Assembly (NCBI GenBank): GCA_963748095.1
Contig: CAVVIO010000016.1
Span: 186,001-250,000 of the forward strand
Origin: CAVVIO01 sp963748095
Lineage (GTDB): Bacteria > Bacteroidota > Bacteroidia > Bacteroidales > UBA10428
Direction of reading: 5' to 3'
Length of the DNA: 64,000 nucleotides
How positions within the stretch are numbered: the stretch's first letter is position 1; each line of letters opens with the position of its first letter. Of the stretch, positions 52,896 through 61,495 are shown one piece after another. The notes beneath the pieces are model-generated. The model was not told where the DNA came from, did no database searches, and was given only the letters and a program-made list of their open reading frames with translations. The position numbers and the translations under genes were made by a program.

Positions 52896-53510
52896 TTCAA
52901 TAAGATTGGCATAACGTAAAACATCGATAATCGATCCATACGTATTTTCAAGAACTTCATCCAATTCATTAGGGGCAAACCATCTGACCTGGTGAATATC
53001 TTCGATTTCCTGCGGTACCGGTGTTTCGTTATTCCCATAAAACATTTCAAACCAATAGGTTTTTTTTAGTATCATCCTGTCCTTAATCATATAAGTATGA
53101 TAAGTAGACAATAACTGAGATCTTATTTGAAGTCCGTTAATCCCACATTCTTCGTGTACTTCGCGTACAGCAGCATCTCTTATACTTTCATTTTTTTCGA
53201 GTTTTCCCTTGGGCAGATCCCATTTATTGCGCCGGTTAATGACCAGTACCTGATTCTGGTCATTTCTTACAAGCCCACCAGCTGCTTCTATTATATGATA
53301 ACACGAACGGAAGGCCTTCCGTAATTTTTCAATATCCTGATGAACCACGTAAAGCGTGTCGATAAGGTTAAGATGCTTGTAAAAATCAAGCAGATCTTTT
53401 AACTCCTTTTTATTTCTAAATTTATAGAATAAACCATCTTTTATCTGAAAATTCTTCGCGAAATCATCAGTCAAAAATACCCTGCGATCGTTAAAAAAAA
53501 CTTTATACAT
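52890..53510 (-). CDS. Nudix hydrolase
   Basis: 206 residues. A complete Nudix box is present: Gly102 to Ile124, GKLEKNESIRDAAV followed by REVHEECGI, matching Gx5Ex7REUxEExGU. An N-terminal extension of about 70 residues precedes the Nudix fold. It would hydrolyse a nucleoside diphosphate linked to some moiety; the substrate cannot be read from sequence. It starts seven bases from the divergent pyrE start, and its ATG lies inside the pyrE promoter box. Confidence 0.92.
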   Translation of the reverse strand: MYKVFFNDRRVFLTDDFAKNFQIKDGLFYKFRNKKELKDLLDFYKHLNLIDTLYVVHQDIEKLRKAFRSCYHIIEAAGGLVRNDQNQVLVINRRNKWDLPKGKLEKNESIRDAAVREVHEECGINGLQIRSQLLSTYHTYMIKDRMILKKTYWFEMFYGNNETPVPQEIEDIHQVRWFAPNELDEVLENTYGSIIDVLRYANLIEL

Positions 53511-53513
53511 TTG
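53506..53513 (+). promoter_or_regulatory. Promoter -7 box of pyrE (TACATTTG)
   Basis: TACATTTG matches TAnnTTTG, with a partial -33 (CTG, 53482-53484) at 21-base spacing. The box ends only four bases before the pyrE ATG at 53518, so transcription would start at or next to the start codon. It overlaps the first codon of the divergent Nudix gene (53508-53510). Confidence 0.55.
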
Positions 53514-53517
53514 CGCT

Positions 53518-54156
53518 ATGAAAAATTACGGGTTTGAAACAGCAAAAATGCTTTTACAAAGTAAGGCAATTAAATTAAATCCAGCAAAACCTTTTGTCTG
53601 GGCTTCAGGCATCAAATCGCCCATATATTGCGACAATCGAAAAACTTTATCTTACCCGGATATCCGCAGTTATATTAAAGAACAATTCACGCAACTTATC
53701 CGTGAAAATTTCGAAAAACCGGAACTGATTGCAGGCGTAGCCACGGGAGCTATTGCCCAGGGAGCTCTGGTAGCAAACGATATGGATTTGCCATTTGCAT
53801 ATATCCGCTCAACTCCGAAAACACACGGACTAGAAAACCTGATCGAAGGTGTGGTCGAGTCCGGACAACGGGTGGTTGTAGTAGAAGATCTTGTTTCTAC
53901 AGGAGGGAGCAGCCTTAAGGCTGTAGAAGCACTTCGTAAGGAAGGATGCGAGGTACTGGGAATGGTGGCTATCTTTACATATGGATTTAAAAAAGCGGAA
54001 ACCAGTTTCGAACAGGCAGGATGCAAACTGTTTACGCTCTGTAATTATGACATATTATTGGATCATGCACTTGAAACCGGATATATTCAAAAGAACGAAC
54101 TGGATGTTCTGAGAAACTGGAAACAAGATCCTGAAAACTGGAAACCGGAATATTAA
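53518..54156 (+). CDS. pyrE: Orotate phosphoribosyltransferase
   Basis: 212 residues. It joins orotate and PRPP to orotidine 5'-phosphate in pyrimidine synthesis. The PRPP-binding motif VVVVEDLVSTGGSSLKAVEA is clear, and FVWASGIKSPIYCDNRKTL, GVATGAIAQGALVA and RSTPKTHGLENLIEG give the orotate and flexible-loop regions. Followed after 11 bases by the SRPBCC gene. The order Nudix/pyrE/SRPBCC/birA/rsfS/ftsH/cdsA is one I know from other Bacteroidota. Confidence 0.96.
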   Translation: MKNYGFETAKMLLQSKAIKLNPAKPFVWASGIKSPIYCDNRKTLSYPDIRSYIKEQFTQLIRENFEKPELIAGVATGAIAQGALVANDMDLPFAYIRSTPKTHGLENLIEGVVESGQRVVVVEDLVSTGGSSLKAVEALRKEGCEVLGMVAIFTYGFKKAETSFEQAGCKLFTLCNYDILLDHALETGYIQKNELDVLRNWKQDPENWKPEY

Positions 54157-54167
54157 ATAATCAAAAA

Positions 54168-54581
54168 ATGTTGAAACTGGAAAGTAAAATTGGCACAATA
54201 CTTACTGCCGATGATAAAATCTATAATTATCTGTTGAATTTTGACAATATTAAAAACCTGGTCCCGGGTGATAAAATAAAAAACTGGCAGTCGCAGGAAG
54301 ACTCCTGCCGGTTTACCGTGGAGGGGCTCGGAGAAGCGGGTGTCCGTATATTGGAGAAGGAACCTTTTAAAATTATTAAATTAACGGGTATCGATGAAGG
54401 AAAATATAATTTTTTCTTTTGGATACAACTCAAACAAATAACCGAACAGGATACAAAAATCAGGCTGACCATGCATGTCGACCTCAACCCGATGATGCAG
54501 ATGATGGCAAAAAATCCGTTGAAGACATTTTTAGATACATTGGTAGATAAATTGAGCAAGATTGATTATGAACATCAGTAA
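54168..54581 (+). CDS. SRPBCC (START-like) family protein
   Basis: 137 residues, one domain of the helix-grip fold that binds small hydrophobic molecules: LTADDKIYNYLLNFDNIKNL, FTVEGLGEAGVRILEKEPF, YNFFFWIQLKQ and the C-terminal helix LKTFLDTLVDKLSKI. It is very probably cotranscribed with pyrE (11-base gap). No catalytic motif is visible and the ligand is unknown. The 3' end overlaps convergent birA by seven bases. Confidence 0.8.
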   Translation: MLKLESKIGTILTADDKIYNYLLNFDNIKNLVPGDKIKNWQSQEDSCRFTVEGLGEAGVRILEKEPFKIIKLTGIDEGKYNFFFWIQLKQITEQDTKIRLTMHVDLNPMMQMMAKNPLKTFLDTLVDKLSKIDYEHQ

Positions 54582-55324
54582 GGAAAACTGATCTCTTTAA
54601 ATCCGAAACTTTCTTTTCGGCCATCTTTCAATTGCACAATCAACTCGCCGGTTTCTTTCACATCAATGATAGTTCCACTGAAAAAACGATCACCAGCAGA
54701 AAAGTTGCTTAATTTACCATAAAGCATAAGATATTCTAAATAGTGATCCCGTATTAATTTAAACTTATTTTCGTACAACTGCTCCAGTCTATATTCAAGC
54801 GCCTTCAGTAAATTTTCCAATGCAATATGCAGGTCCGAAGCATTATTTTTTTCAAGTAAAACAGAGGTGGGATTCGGTGCATCACTCAAAAATTTTTCCT
54901 GATTGACATTTAACCCTATTCCGATAATTGAATAATCAATTATATCACGGTTCAGACTGTTCTCTATAAGGATACCTGCAATCTTTTTACGATCTATATA
55001 TATATCATTTGGCCATTTAACATGTGCTTGCAGATTCTCCGATTGTAGGTAGCGGACAATACCAAGTGAGACTGCCATTGATAAATAAAATTGTTTATGC
55101 GCTGGTAATGAACGGGGACGTAAAATGATACTGAAAGTAAGGTTTTTCCCGGCTTCACTTTCCCAGGAATTTCCTCGTTGTCCCTTCCCCTGGTTTTGTA
55201 ACTCTGCCAAAATTACAGTGCCCTCATCCGCTTCTTTTTCTTTAATGAGTTGATTAGCGTAATTATTTGTAGAATCAACTGATATAAGGTGAATGATATT
55301 ATTTCTTAATTCCAAACTGCTCAT
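54575..55324 (-). CDS. birA: Biotin-[acetyl-CoA-carboxylase] ligase
   Basis: 249 residues, so the ligase without the DNA-binding N-terminal domain of E. coli BirA (monofunctional type). Motifs: STNNYANQLIKE, the biotinyl-AMP loop GKGQRGNSWES, VKWPNDIYIDRKKIAGILIE and a C-terminal SH3-like domain (GTIIDVKETGELIVQLKDG). It attaches biotin to the carrier domain of biotin-dependent carboxylases. Without the helix-turn-helix it should not repress transcription. Confidence 0.95.
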   Translation of the reverse strand: MSSLELRNNIIHLISVDSTNNYANQLIKEKEADEGTVILAELQNQGKGQRGNSWESEAGKNLTFSIILRPRSLPAHKQFYLSMAVSLGIVRYLQSENLQAHVKWPNDIYIDRKKIAGILIENSLNRDIIDYSIIGIGLNVNQEKFLSDAPNPTSVLLEKNNASDLHIALENLLKALEYRLEQLYENKFKLIRDHYLEYLMLYGKLSNFSAGDRFFSGTIIDVKETGELIVQLKDGRKESFGFKEISFPY

Positions 55325-55473
55325 TTCAATACAAAATCTTAAACTATTTAAAGAACAAACATTTTTTGGTATTGTTATTGCTACATATGGGAAACAGTGG
55401 ATTTTGAGAAAGATACTGTTAGTTTGTCAAAAATACAGTTATTTTAATCGAAGGTTAATACATCAAAAATAGT

Positions 55474-55481
55474 TAAATTTG
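55474..55481 (+). promoter_or_regulatory. Candidate -7 box of the rsfS-ftsH-cdsA unit (TAAATTTG)
   Basis: TAAATTTG matches TAnnTTTG 34 bases upstream of the rsfS TTG start. No clear -33 element at 19-21 bases. It is the only good match in the 191-base birA-rsfS gap. Confidence 0.45.
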
Positions 55482-55515
55482 TCGAGGAATATAAGATTAA
55501 AATTTGAGGTAAACT

Positions 55516-55872
55516 TTGGAAGAAAATAAATTTTTACTTGAAAATATAATTTCAGCAATACTGGAAAAAAAGGGAAAGGATATAGTAAATATTTTTTTGG
55601 GAGATATCGAAAATGCAGTCTGTGACAACTTTATTATATGCAATGGCGATTCCAATACACAAGTAAGTGCCATTGCCGATTCCATAGAAGATAAAATTAA
55701 AAAAAATCTCAGGGAAGATGTTGTACACAGGGAAGGGATGAAAAATGCACAGTGGGTTCTGCTCGATTACAGTAATACAATAGTTCATATATTTCAAAAG
55801 GAATACAGGGATTATTACAAGCTGGAAGAATTATGGGGCGATGCTGTGATAACAAAAATTATGGATGAATAA
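55516..55872 (+). CDS. rsfS: Ribosomal silencing factor RsfS
   Basis: 118 residues. RsfS binds L14 and blocks subunit joining when nutrients are short. The family pattern is clear: a conserved NFIICNGDSNTQVSAIADSI segment and GMKNAQWVLLDYSNTIVHIF with YYKLEELWGDA near the end. The start must be TTG at 55516, since an in-frame TAA lies six bases upstream and no ATG is available before the conserved region. It is 18 bases before ftsH. Confidence 0.92.
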   Translation: MEENKFLLENIISAILEKKGKDIVNIFLGDIENAVCDNFIICNGDSNTQVSAIADSIEDKIKKNLREDVVHREGMKNAQWVLLDYSNTIVHIFQKEYRDYYKLEELWGDAVITKIMDE

Positions 55873-55890
55873 ACTTAATGAATAATTCTG

Positions 55891-58045
55891 ATGGCGGATA
55901 ATAAACAAAATACGGATAATAAAAATAAAATCCCAAATATAAACAGACCGGGGAATAATAATAACAAAAAGAATAAATTCAATTCTTATTGGATTCCCGG
56001 GTTAATTGGTCTTACCATAATATTCATGTTTATGCTGAATACGGGTAATGGTGCGATAGAGACCAATTGGAAAGACTTTAAAAATGAAATGTTATTACAA
56101 CACGATGTTCAACGATTAGTAGTTGTGAATGACAAAAGGGTGGAAATTTATATCAAACCCGACAAGTTAAATTCTCCGAAATTCGACAAGGTATTGAAAA
56201 AAGGATTTGGTGGTTTTGCGAAGGCCGGGCCTCAATATTATTTCAATATCAATTCTGTTGATATCTTCGAAAAAAGACTGGATGATGCTCAAAAAGGTTT
56301 CTCTGAAGATGAGAAGATCTATGCTGAAAGTGAAACCAGAAAAGATGTTTTTGGCGATTTACTTAGCTGGCTTTTACCGATTATTATACTGGTCGGTATC
56401 TGGTTGTTTATTTTCAGACGAATGAGTGGAGCTGCCGGGGGTGCCGGGGGTGCCGGTAACATTTTTAATGTTGGTAAATCGAAAGCCCAGATATTTGATA
56501 AGGAATCGAATGTAAAAGTTGATTTTAAAGATGTGGCGGGTTTGGAAGAGGCCAAAATAGAGATAAAAGAGATTGTTGACTTTTTAAAACGACCCAAAAA
56601 ATATACCGATCTGGGAGGGAAAATTCCAAAAGGTGCTTTACTTGTCGGCCCTCCGGGTACCGGTAAGACTTTGCTTGCCAAAGCAGTGGCAGGAGAAGCA
56701 CATGTTCCGTTTTTTTCAATGTCCGGATCCGATTTTGTTGAAATGTTCGTGGGTGTGGGAGCATCGCGTGTTAGAGATCTTGTTCAAGCAGGCAAAAGAA
56801 AAAGCCCCCTGTATAGTATTTATTGATGAAATTGATGCCATTGGCCGTGCACGTGGACGAAACCCGAACTTTGGAGCTAACGATGAAAGAGAAAATACCC
56901 TCAACCAACTTCTTACAGAAATGGACGGTTTCGGTACCAATGTAGGGGTAATAATTCTGGCTGCTACAAACCGTGCAGATGTGCTTGACAGGGCATTATT
57001 ACGTGCCGGACGTTTCGACCGCCAGATACATGTGGAGTTGCCTGATCTGAATGAGCGTAAGGAAATCTTCAAAGTCCACCTGAAACCGATAAAGATTGAA
57101 AAAAATCTACAGTTAGATTTTCTGGCTAAACAAACTCCAGGTTTTTCGGGAGCTGATATTGCCAATGTATGTAATGAGTCTGCCTTGATAGCAGCCCGGA
57201 AGAATAAAAAAGAGGTTGAGAAACAGGATTTCCTGGATGCTATCGACAGGATAATCGGGGGATTGGAACGCAAAAATAAGATCATCACCAAGGATGAAAA
57301 ACGGACCATAGCTTTTCATGAAGCCGGTCATGCAACAATAAGCTGGCTGCTCGAATATGCAAACCCGCTTGTAAAAGTTACAATAATACCCCGGGGAAAA
57401 GCATTGGGTGCCGCATGGTATCTGCCCGAGGAACGACAAATTACAACCAAAGAACAATTGTTCGATGAGATGTGTGCTGCACTTGGAGGCAGGGCTTCCG
57501 AAGAAATTACTTTCGGTAGGATTTCTACCGGGGCACTTAACGACCTGGAGAAAATCACCAAACAGGCGTATGCCATGGTTTCGTATTTCGGTTTAAGTGA
57601 AAAAATCGGGAACCGCAGTTTTTATGATTCAAGCGGCCAGAATGAATATTCGTTTACAAAGCCTTTCAGTGAAAAAACAGCAGAAATGATTGATGACGAG
57701 GTGAAAAAGATGATCGATGAACAATACAAACGTGCTGTTACTGTTCTAAAACAGAACAAAAAAGGATTAACAGAACTCGCTGAACATCTTCTTGAGAAAG
57801 AAGTAATATTCAGCGAAGATCTTGAAAAGATTTTCGGAAAAAGAAAATTTGCTGCCAGAGAAGAATTAACTGATGTTAAAGACGATAAAGTAGAAAAATT
57901 AACACCAGCAAAAAAAGTGGTACGTAAATCCACTAATAAAAAATCTTCTGCAGGTGAATCCAAAGCTGCAAATGCAGATAAAAAGCAGGAAACCAAGGCT
58001 CAGAAAGAAACTAAACCCTCTGAAGATTCGAAAAAATCAGCTTGA
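55891..58045 (+). CDS. ftsH: ATP-dependent zinc metalloprotease FtsH, interrupted by a one-base frameshift
   Basis: Two overlapping frames together make one FtsH of about 717 residues. The first (55891 to a stop at 56826) holds two transmembrane helices (about 31-48 and 157-175), a Gly-rich linker, and the Walker A motif GPPGTGKT (from residue 253). It runs in frame to RVRDL (CTT at 56779), then reads VQAGKRK and stops. The second frame continues the family sequence from TTC at 56783: FKQAKEKAPCIVFIDEIDAIG (Walker B), arginine finger RAGRFDR, the zinc site HEAGH and the later ligand region LNDLEK, then a Lys/Ser/Glu-rich tail. One extra base lies in 56779-56782 (CTTG; CTG TTC would restore the frame). 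FtsH degrades membrane and regulatory proteins and is often essential, so an assembly error is the first suspect. Confidence 0.9.
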
Positions 58046-58089
58046 TAATTATCTCAGGCAGCAGAGTAAGTACATAACTATTATAATGA

Positions 58090-58287
58090 ATGGAAAAAGA
58101 TTGGGTGCATGTGTTTTCAACCACAATGGAACACATCTCTCAAATAGCCAAAAATGTACTGGAAGACAATGATATAGAATGCATCCTTATCAATAAAAGG
58201 GATTCCTTGTACCATTTTGGAGAAATAGAAGTATATGTGAAGCATAACAATGTAGTAAGAGCTAAATATTTATTAAAAGATATATAA
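58090..58287 (+). CDS. DUF2007-family small protein
   Basis: 65 residues, start ATG 58090. It looks like the DUF2007 (putative signal-transducing protein) family: WVHVFSTTMEHISQIAKNVL, ECILINKRDS and EIEVYVKHNNVVRAKYLL, a small alpha/beta domain of the ACT-like kind. It lies 44 bases after ftsH and four bases before cdsA, so it is within one transcription unit. No function can be given beyond the name of the family. Confidence 0.82.
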   Translation: MEKDWVHVFSTTMEHISQIAKNVLEDNDIECILINKRDSLYHFGEIEVYVKHNNVVRAKYLLKDI

Positions 58288-58290
58288 AAG

Positions 58291-59109
58291 TTGAACAATT
58301 TTTTTCAACGTACACTTACGGGAACCCTTTATGTTAGCGTCATCGTACTATCGATCGTTTTCAACAATTACACCTTTGCAGGGTTATTTTTACTAATAAC
58401 TATTTTCAGCCTGCATGAGTTTTACAACATGGCCGGTTCCGGTACTTTTAAAAAGGCAGTCGCAGTGCAGGGTATAGTTTTAGGATCCCTGGTTTTTATT
58501 CTTTCAAATCTTACCTTCTCCGGAAAATTATCTTTTCATTGGTACGCTATACTGATTCCGGCTTTTATAATCATATTCATACTTGAATTGTACAGGAAAA
58601 ATGACAATCCGGTACAGAATATAGCACAAACTTTTCTGGGAGTGCTTTATATAGCAGTCCCTTTGTCAATACTGAACTACCTGGTATTTTATCCTTTACC
58701 CGGATATCATTACAATTATACCATTCTGCTCGGGATGTTTATTCTAATCTGGGGAAACGATACTTTCGCTTATCTTACAGGGCGATTGCTGGGAAAACAT
58801 TTATTGTTTGAAAGGATTTCCCCAAAAAAAACCTGGGAAGGTTTCATTGGCGGTACTATTTTCACATTGGGAATTGCCTGGCTCATATCTTTCAGGTTTC
58901 AGGCGCTTTCCTTATCCGACTGGCTGATTGTTGGCAGTATCATTTCCATTGCGGGAGTTTACGGAGATCTCACGGAATCAATGTTTAAAAGGGCTTTTAA
59001 CCGAAAAGATTCAGGCAATATCTTACCCGGTCATGGGGGGATCCTCGACAGGATCGACTCATTGTTGGTTGCTGCTCCTCTCGTTGCCACATTTCTTCTT
59101 TTAAAATAA
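58291..59109 (+). CDS. cdsA: Phosphatidate cytidylyltransferase
   Basis: 272 residues with about seven or eight transmembrane helices. The family signature is complete near the C-terminus: SMFKRAFNRKDSGNIL followed by PGHGGILDRIDS. SPKKTWEGFIGG is also typical. It makes CDP-diacylglycerol from phosphatidate and CTP, the precursor used by PssA in this window. The start is TTG at 58291; a TAA stands in frame six bases upstream. It ends the rsfS-ftsH-DUF2007-cdsA unit. Confidence 0.95.
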   Translation: MNNFFQRTLTGTLYVSVIVLSIVFNNYTFAGLFLLITIFSLHEFYNMAGSGTFKKAVAVQGIVLGSLVFILSNLTFSGKLSFHWYAILIPAFIIIFILELYRKNDNPVQNIAQTFLGVLYIAVPLSILNYLVFYPLPGYHYNYTILLGMFILIWGNDTFAYLTGRLLGKHLLFERISPKKTWEGFIGGTIFTLGIAWLISFRFQALSLSDWLIVGSIISIAGVYGDLTESMFKRAFNRKDSGNILPGHGGILDRIDSLLVAAPLVATFLLLK

Positions 59110-59293
59110 TTCTAAATTTGCCGTAAAACTAAACAGCCTTTGAAATTTCATCAGGAATGGAATTATCAGAAACGTTAAATTCTGTTAAAATGTAGAACAA
59201 TTCCTTTATAATAGTGTCTTATATTTTCGGGGAAGTTAGAAACTTTCTATTTTTACCCGATTTTTCTATTTAACTTTTTTCAATGATATTACT

Positions 59294-60499
59294 ATGAAAG
59301 ACACAAATGTCCTTTCTGTTAACAACGATGTGAAATGGATCGGGGTTCTCGACGAAGATATAGTAACTTTTGATATTGTAATGGAGACTCAACATGGCAC
59401 CACTTACAATTCTTATTTTATTGATGCAGATAAAAAAGTCATTATCGATACTGTAAAAGAATCATTCAAAGAAGTTTATTTAAATAAAGTACAGCAGGTT
59501 GTCAATCCTGTCGATATTGATTATATCATCGTAAACCATACAGAACCTGATCATTCGGGCAGCCTGAAACATCTTTTGAAAAGGGCGCCTAAAGCGGTTG
59601 TTTATGGAAGCCGCCAGGCAATTAACTATCTGAACGAGATGATTGATATTCCTTTTAATTCAGTAGCTGTGAAAGATGGGGATACGCTCGATCTGGGTAA
59701 TAAGGTTATTCATTTTATCAGTGCTCCCAATCTTCATTGGCCCGACACAATGTATACCTACCTCGAAGGAGATCACTTGTTATTTACCTGCGATTCATTC
59801 GGGGCGCATTATTGCAGTGCGGAGATGTTTGATGATAAGATTGACGATTATACCGATGCATTTAAGTATTATTTCGATATGATCCTTAAGCCATTCAGCA
59901 AATTTATGGTAAAGGCTGTCGAAAAAATAAGATTATTGCCAATTCAGACAATCTGTCCAGGGCATGGACCGATACTCAGAAAGACATGGAAGGAAAAAAT
60001 AGAACTTTCAGACAAATATGCGAATGAGTATATCGCCGACTCATTATGCATGGAAAATAATATTCTTATTACCTATGTTTCGGCATATGGTTACACAAGA
60101 CAAATGGCTGAAAAAATTGCCATGGGAATAAAGAATGTAGTTGATTATAAAATTAATATTATTGATATTGAGAAAGTTTTACTAGGTGATCTTGAAGAAC
60201 TAATAGTAAAAAGCAATGCCATACTTGTTGGTTCGCCAACCATCAATCAGAATACCTTACTTCCTGTTTATAAAATGTTTGCACTTATAAATCCTATTCG
60301 CGACAAAGGAAAAAAGGCAGCTGCCTTTGGTTCATACGGCTGGAGCGGCGAGGCTGTTCAACTTATTGAGAATCAACTGAAAGCTCTGAAACTTAATGTT
60401 GTTATGGAGGGATTTTCCACCCGGTTCTTTCCACAAAAAGATAAAGAACAACACCTTATCGAATTTGGCGAAGGATTTGGAAAACAGTTGCTTAATTAA
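59294..60499 (+). CDS. Flavodiiron protein (A-type flavoprotein)
   Basis: 401 residues. The N-terminal beta-lactamase-like domain has every di-iron ligand: His82, Glu84, Asp86 and His87 (NHTEPDHSG), His148 (PNLHWPD), Asp167 (TCDSFGAH) and His224 (CPGHGP). The C-terminal flavodoxin domain (about 255-400) has the FMN loop TYVSAYGYTRQ and SYGWSGEA. There is no rubredoxin extension, so it is the minimal type, which reduces O2 to water or NO to N2O with electrons from an outside rubredoxin or similar. In anaerobes it protects against oxygen. It stands alone between cdsA and a convergent methyltransferase gene; the 184-base upstream gap shows only a near match (TAACTTTT) to a promoter box. Confidence 0.95.
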   Translation: MKDTNVLSVNNDVKWIGVLDEDIVTFDIVMETQHGTTYNSYFIDADKKVIIDTVKESFKEVYLNKVQQVVNPVDIDYIIVNHTEPDHSGSLKHLLKRAPKAVVYGSRQAINYLNEMIDIPFNSVAVKDGDTLDLGNKVIHFISAPNLHWPDTMYTYLEGDHLLFTCDSFGAHYCSAEMFDDKIDDYTDAFKYYFDMILKPFSKFMVKAVEKIRLLPIQTICPGHGPILRKTWKEKIELSDKYANEYIADSLCMENNILITYVSAYGYTRQMAEKIAMGIKNVVDYKINIIDIEKVLLGDLEELIVKSNAILVGSPTINQNTLLPVYKMFALINPIRDKGKKAAAFGSYGWSGEAVQLIENQLKALKLNVVMEGFSTRFFPQKDKEQHLIEFGEGFGKQLLN

Positions 60500-60558
60500 C
60501 TCTCCTTCAAATTTATATCAGACAAATGATCTTTTGAAACAAATCTGATAGTGGATTT

Positions 60559-61311
60559 TTATATTTTTTTCAGCTTTATTGTCATAAACATTGAGATTTG
60601 TTTTGACAATCCCGCAAAGGTATTATCAACACCTTTGAAAAAACTATAGCTCCATGATGGAACCAGTGATCTGAACGATACTCCACCGCTCACCAGATAC
60701 CTGAAAGGTGTGTGGTAAGTAATGGATTCTATTTTCAATCCGGGAAATTTTTTTTCAAATATCAACCTGTCTCTCTCGAAAAGAATCCAGGGTAAAGCTC
60801 CATTTGCTCCACTTAATGGACCCGAAGCAGGAATCTGCCAGGTTCCTTTCGGATCGAAAGGCTCATGGTGAAAGTTTTTATAAATAAACCTCCCCCAATG
60901 ACTGTTGGCAGGTTCAATCATTACTATTTTACCTTCCTTTTTCAAGACCCTGTCTGCTTCCTGAAGAAATTTTTGTGCATCCGGAATATGGTGAAATGTA
61001 TCAAGCATAAGTATACCACTTATCTCGTCTTTCTTAAATGGCATTTCAAGAGCCGAAAATGTCATGTCATTCCCCGGCAAAGGAAGTATATCTGAACACA
61101 ACACTTCCGGGCAAATTTCCTTGAGAAAACCACCTCCGGAACCGAGTTCAATTAATTTTCCATCGGGAAGATTTTTTATCTCATTGGAAAATACATCATA
61201 CCATTCGAGGTATAATCTTTTCAGAAATGATTTATGAAGTATTAACTCCCTGTGAAATAGGGTCCGTTCGGGAGAATCAAGATCGAAACTGGTTTGATAA
61301 CGAAAACTCAT
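60559..61311 (-). CDS. Class I SAM-dependent methyltransferase
   Basis: 250 residues. SAM-binding motif I is KLIELGSGGGFLKEI, then a motif LMLDTFHHIPDAQKFLQEA and KEGKIVMIEPANSHWG, the Methyltransf_11 pattern. The C-terminal third is less conserved, with aromatic segments (YHTPFRYLVSGG, WSYSFFKG), and might touch a membrane or lipid substrate. The substrate is unknown. It converges on the flavodiiron gene. Confidence 0.85.
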   Translation of the reverse strand: MSFRYQTSFDLDSPERTLFHRELILHKSFLKRLYLEWYDVFSNEIKNLPDGKLIELGSGGGFLKEICPEVLCSDILPLPGNDMTFSALEMPFKKDEISGILMLDTFHHIPDAQKFLQEADRVLKKEGKIVMIEPANSHWGRFIYKNFHHEPFDPKGTWQIPASGPLSGANGALPWILFERDRLIFEKKFPGLKIESITYHTPFRYLVSGGVSFRSLVPSWSYSFFKGVDNTFAGLSKQISMFMTIKLKKI

Positions 61312-61495
61312 GAAAGAATATAATAATGTATTACATATTAATCGTTTTAAAGATAATGTTGTTAAATGAAAAATTTCAGTAATTGTGCATAAATTTTATG
61401 CATCATAATTTATAACAACATGGATATTAATTGATGTTCACTTTAGATAGTGATAAATAATGTAATGAAAATAACTACGGCAATTGTAACATCTG

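Noticed and set aside
56770..56830. Programmed +1 frameshift in ftsH
   Set aside because: Unlike the known prfB site there is no stop codon in the A site and no slippery P-site pairing I can defend; an extra base is the simpler reading.
56716..57309. 197-residue minus-strand ORF within ftsH
   Set aside because: Antisense to the AAA+ core of FtsH; a shadow frame.
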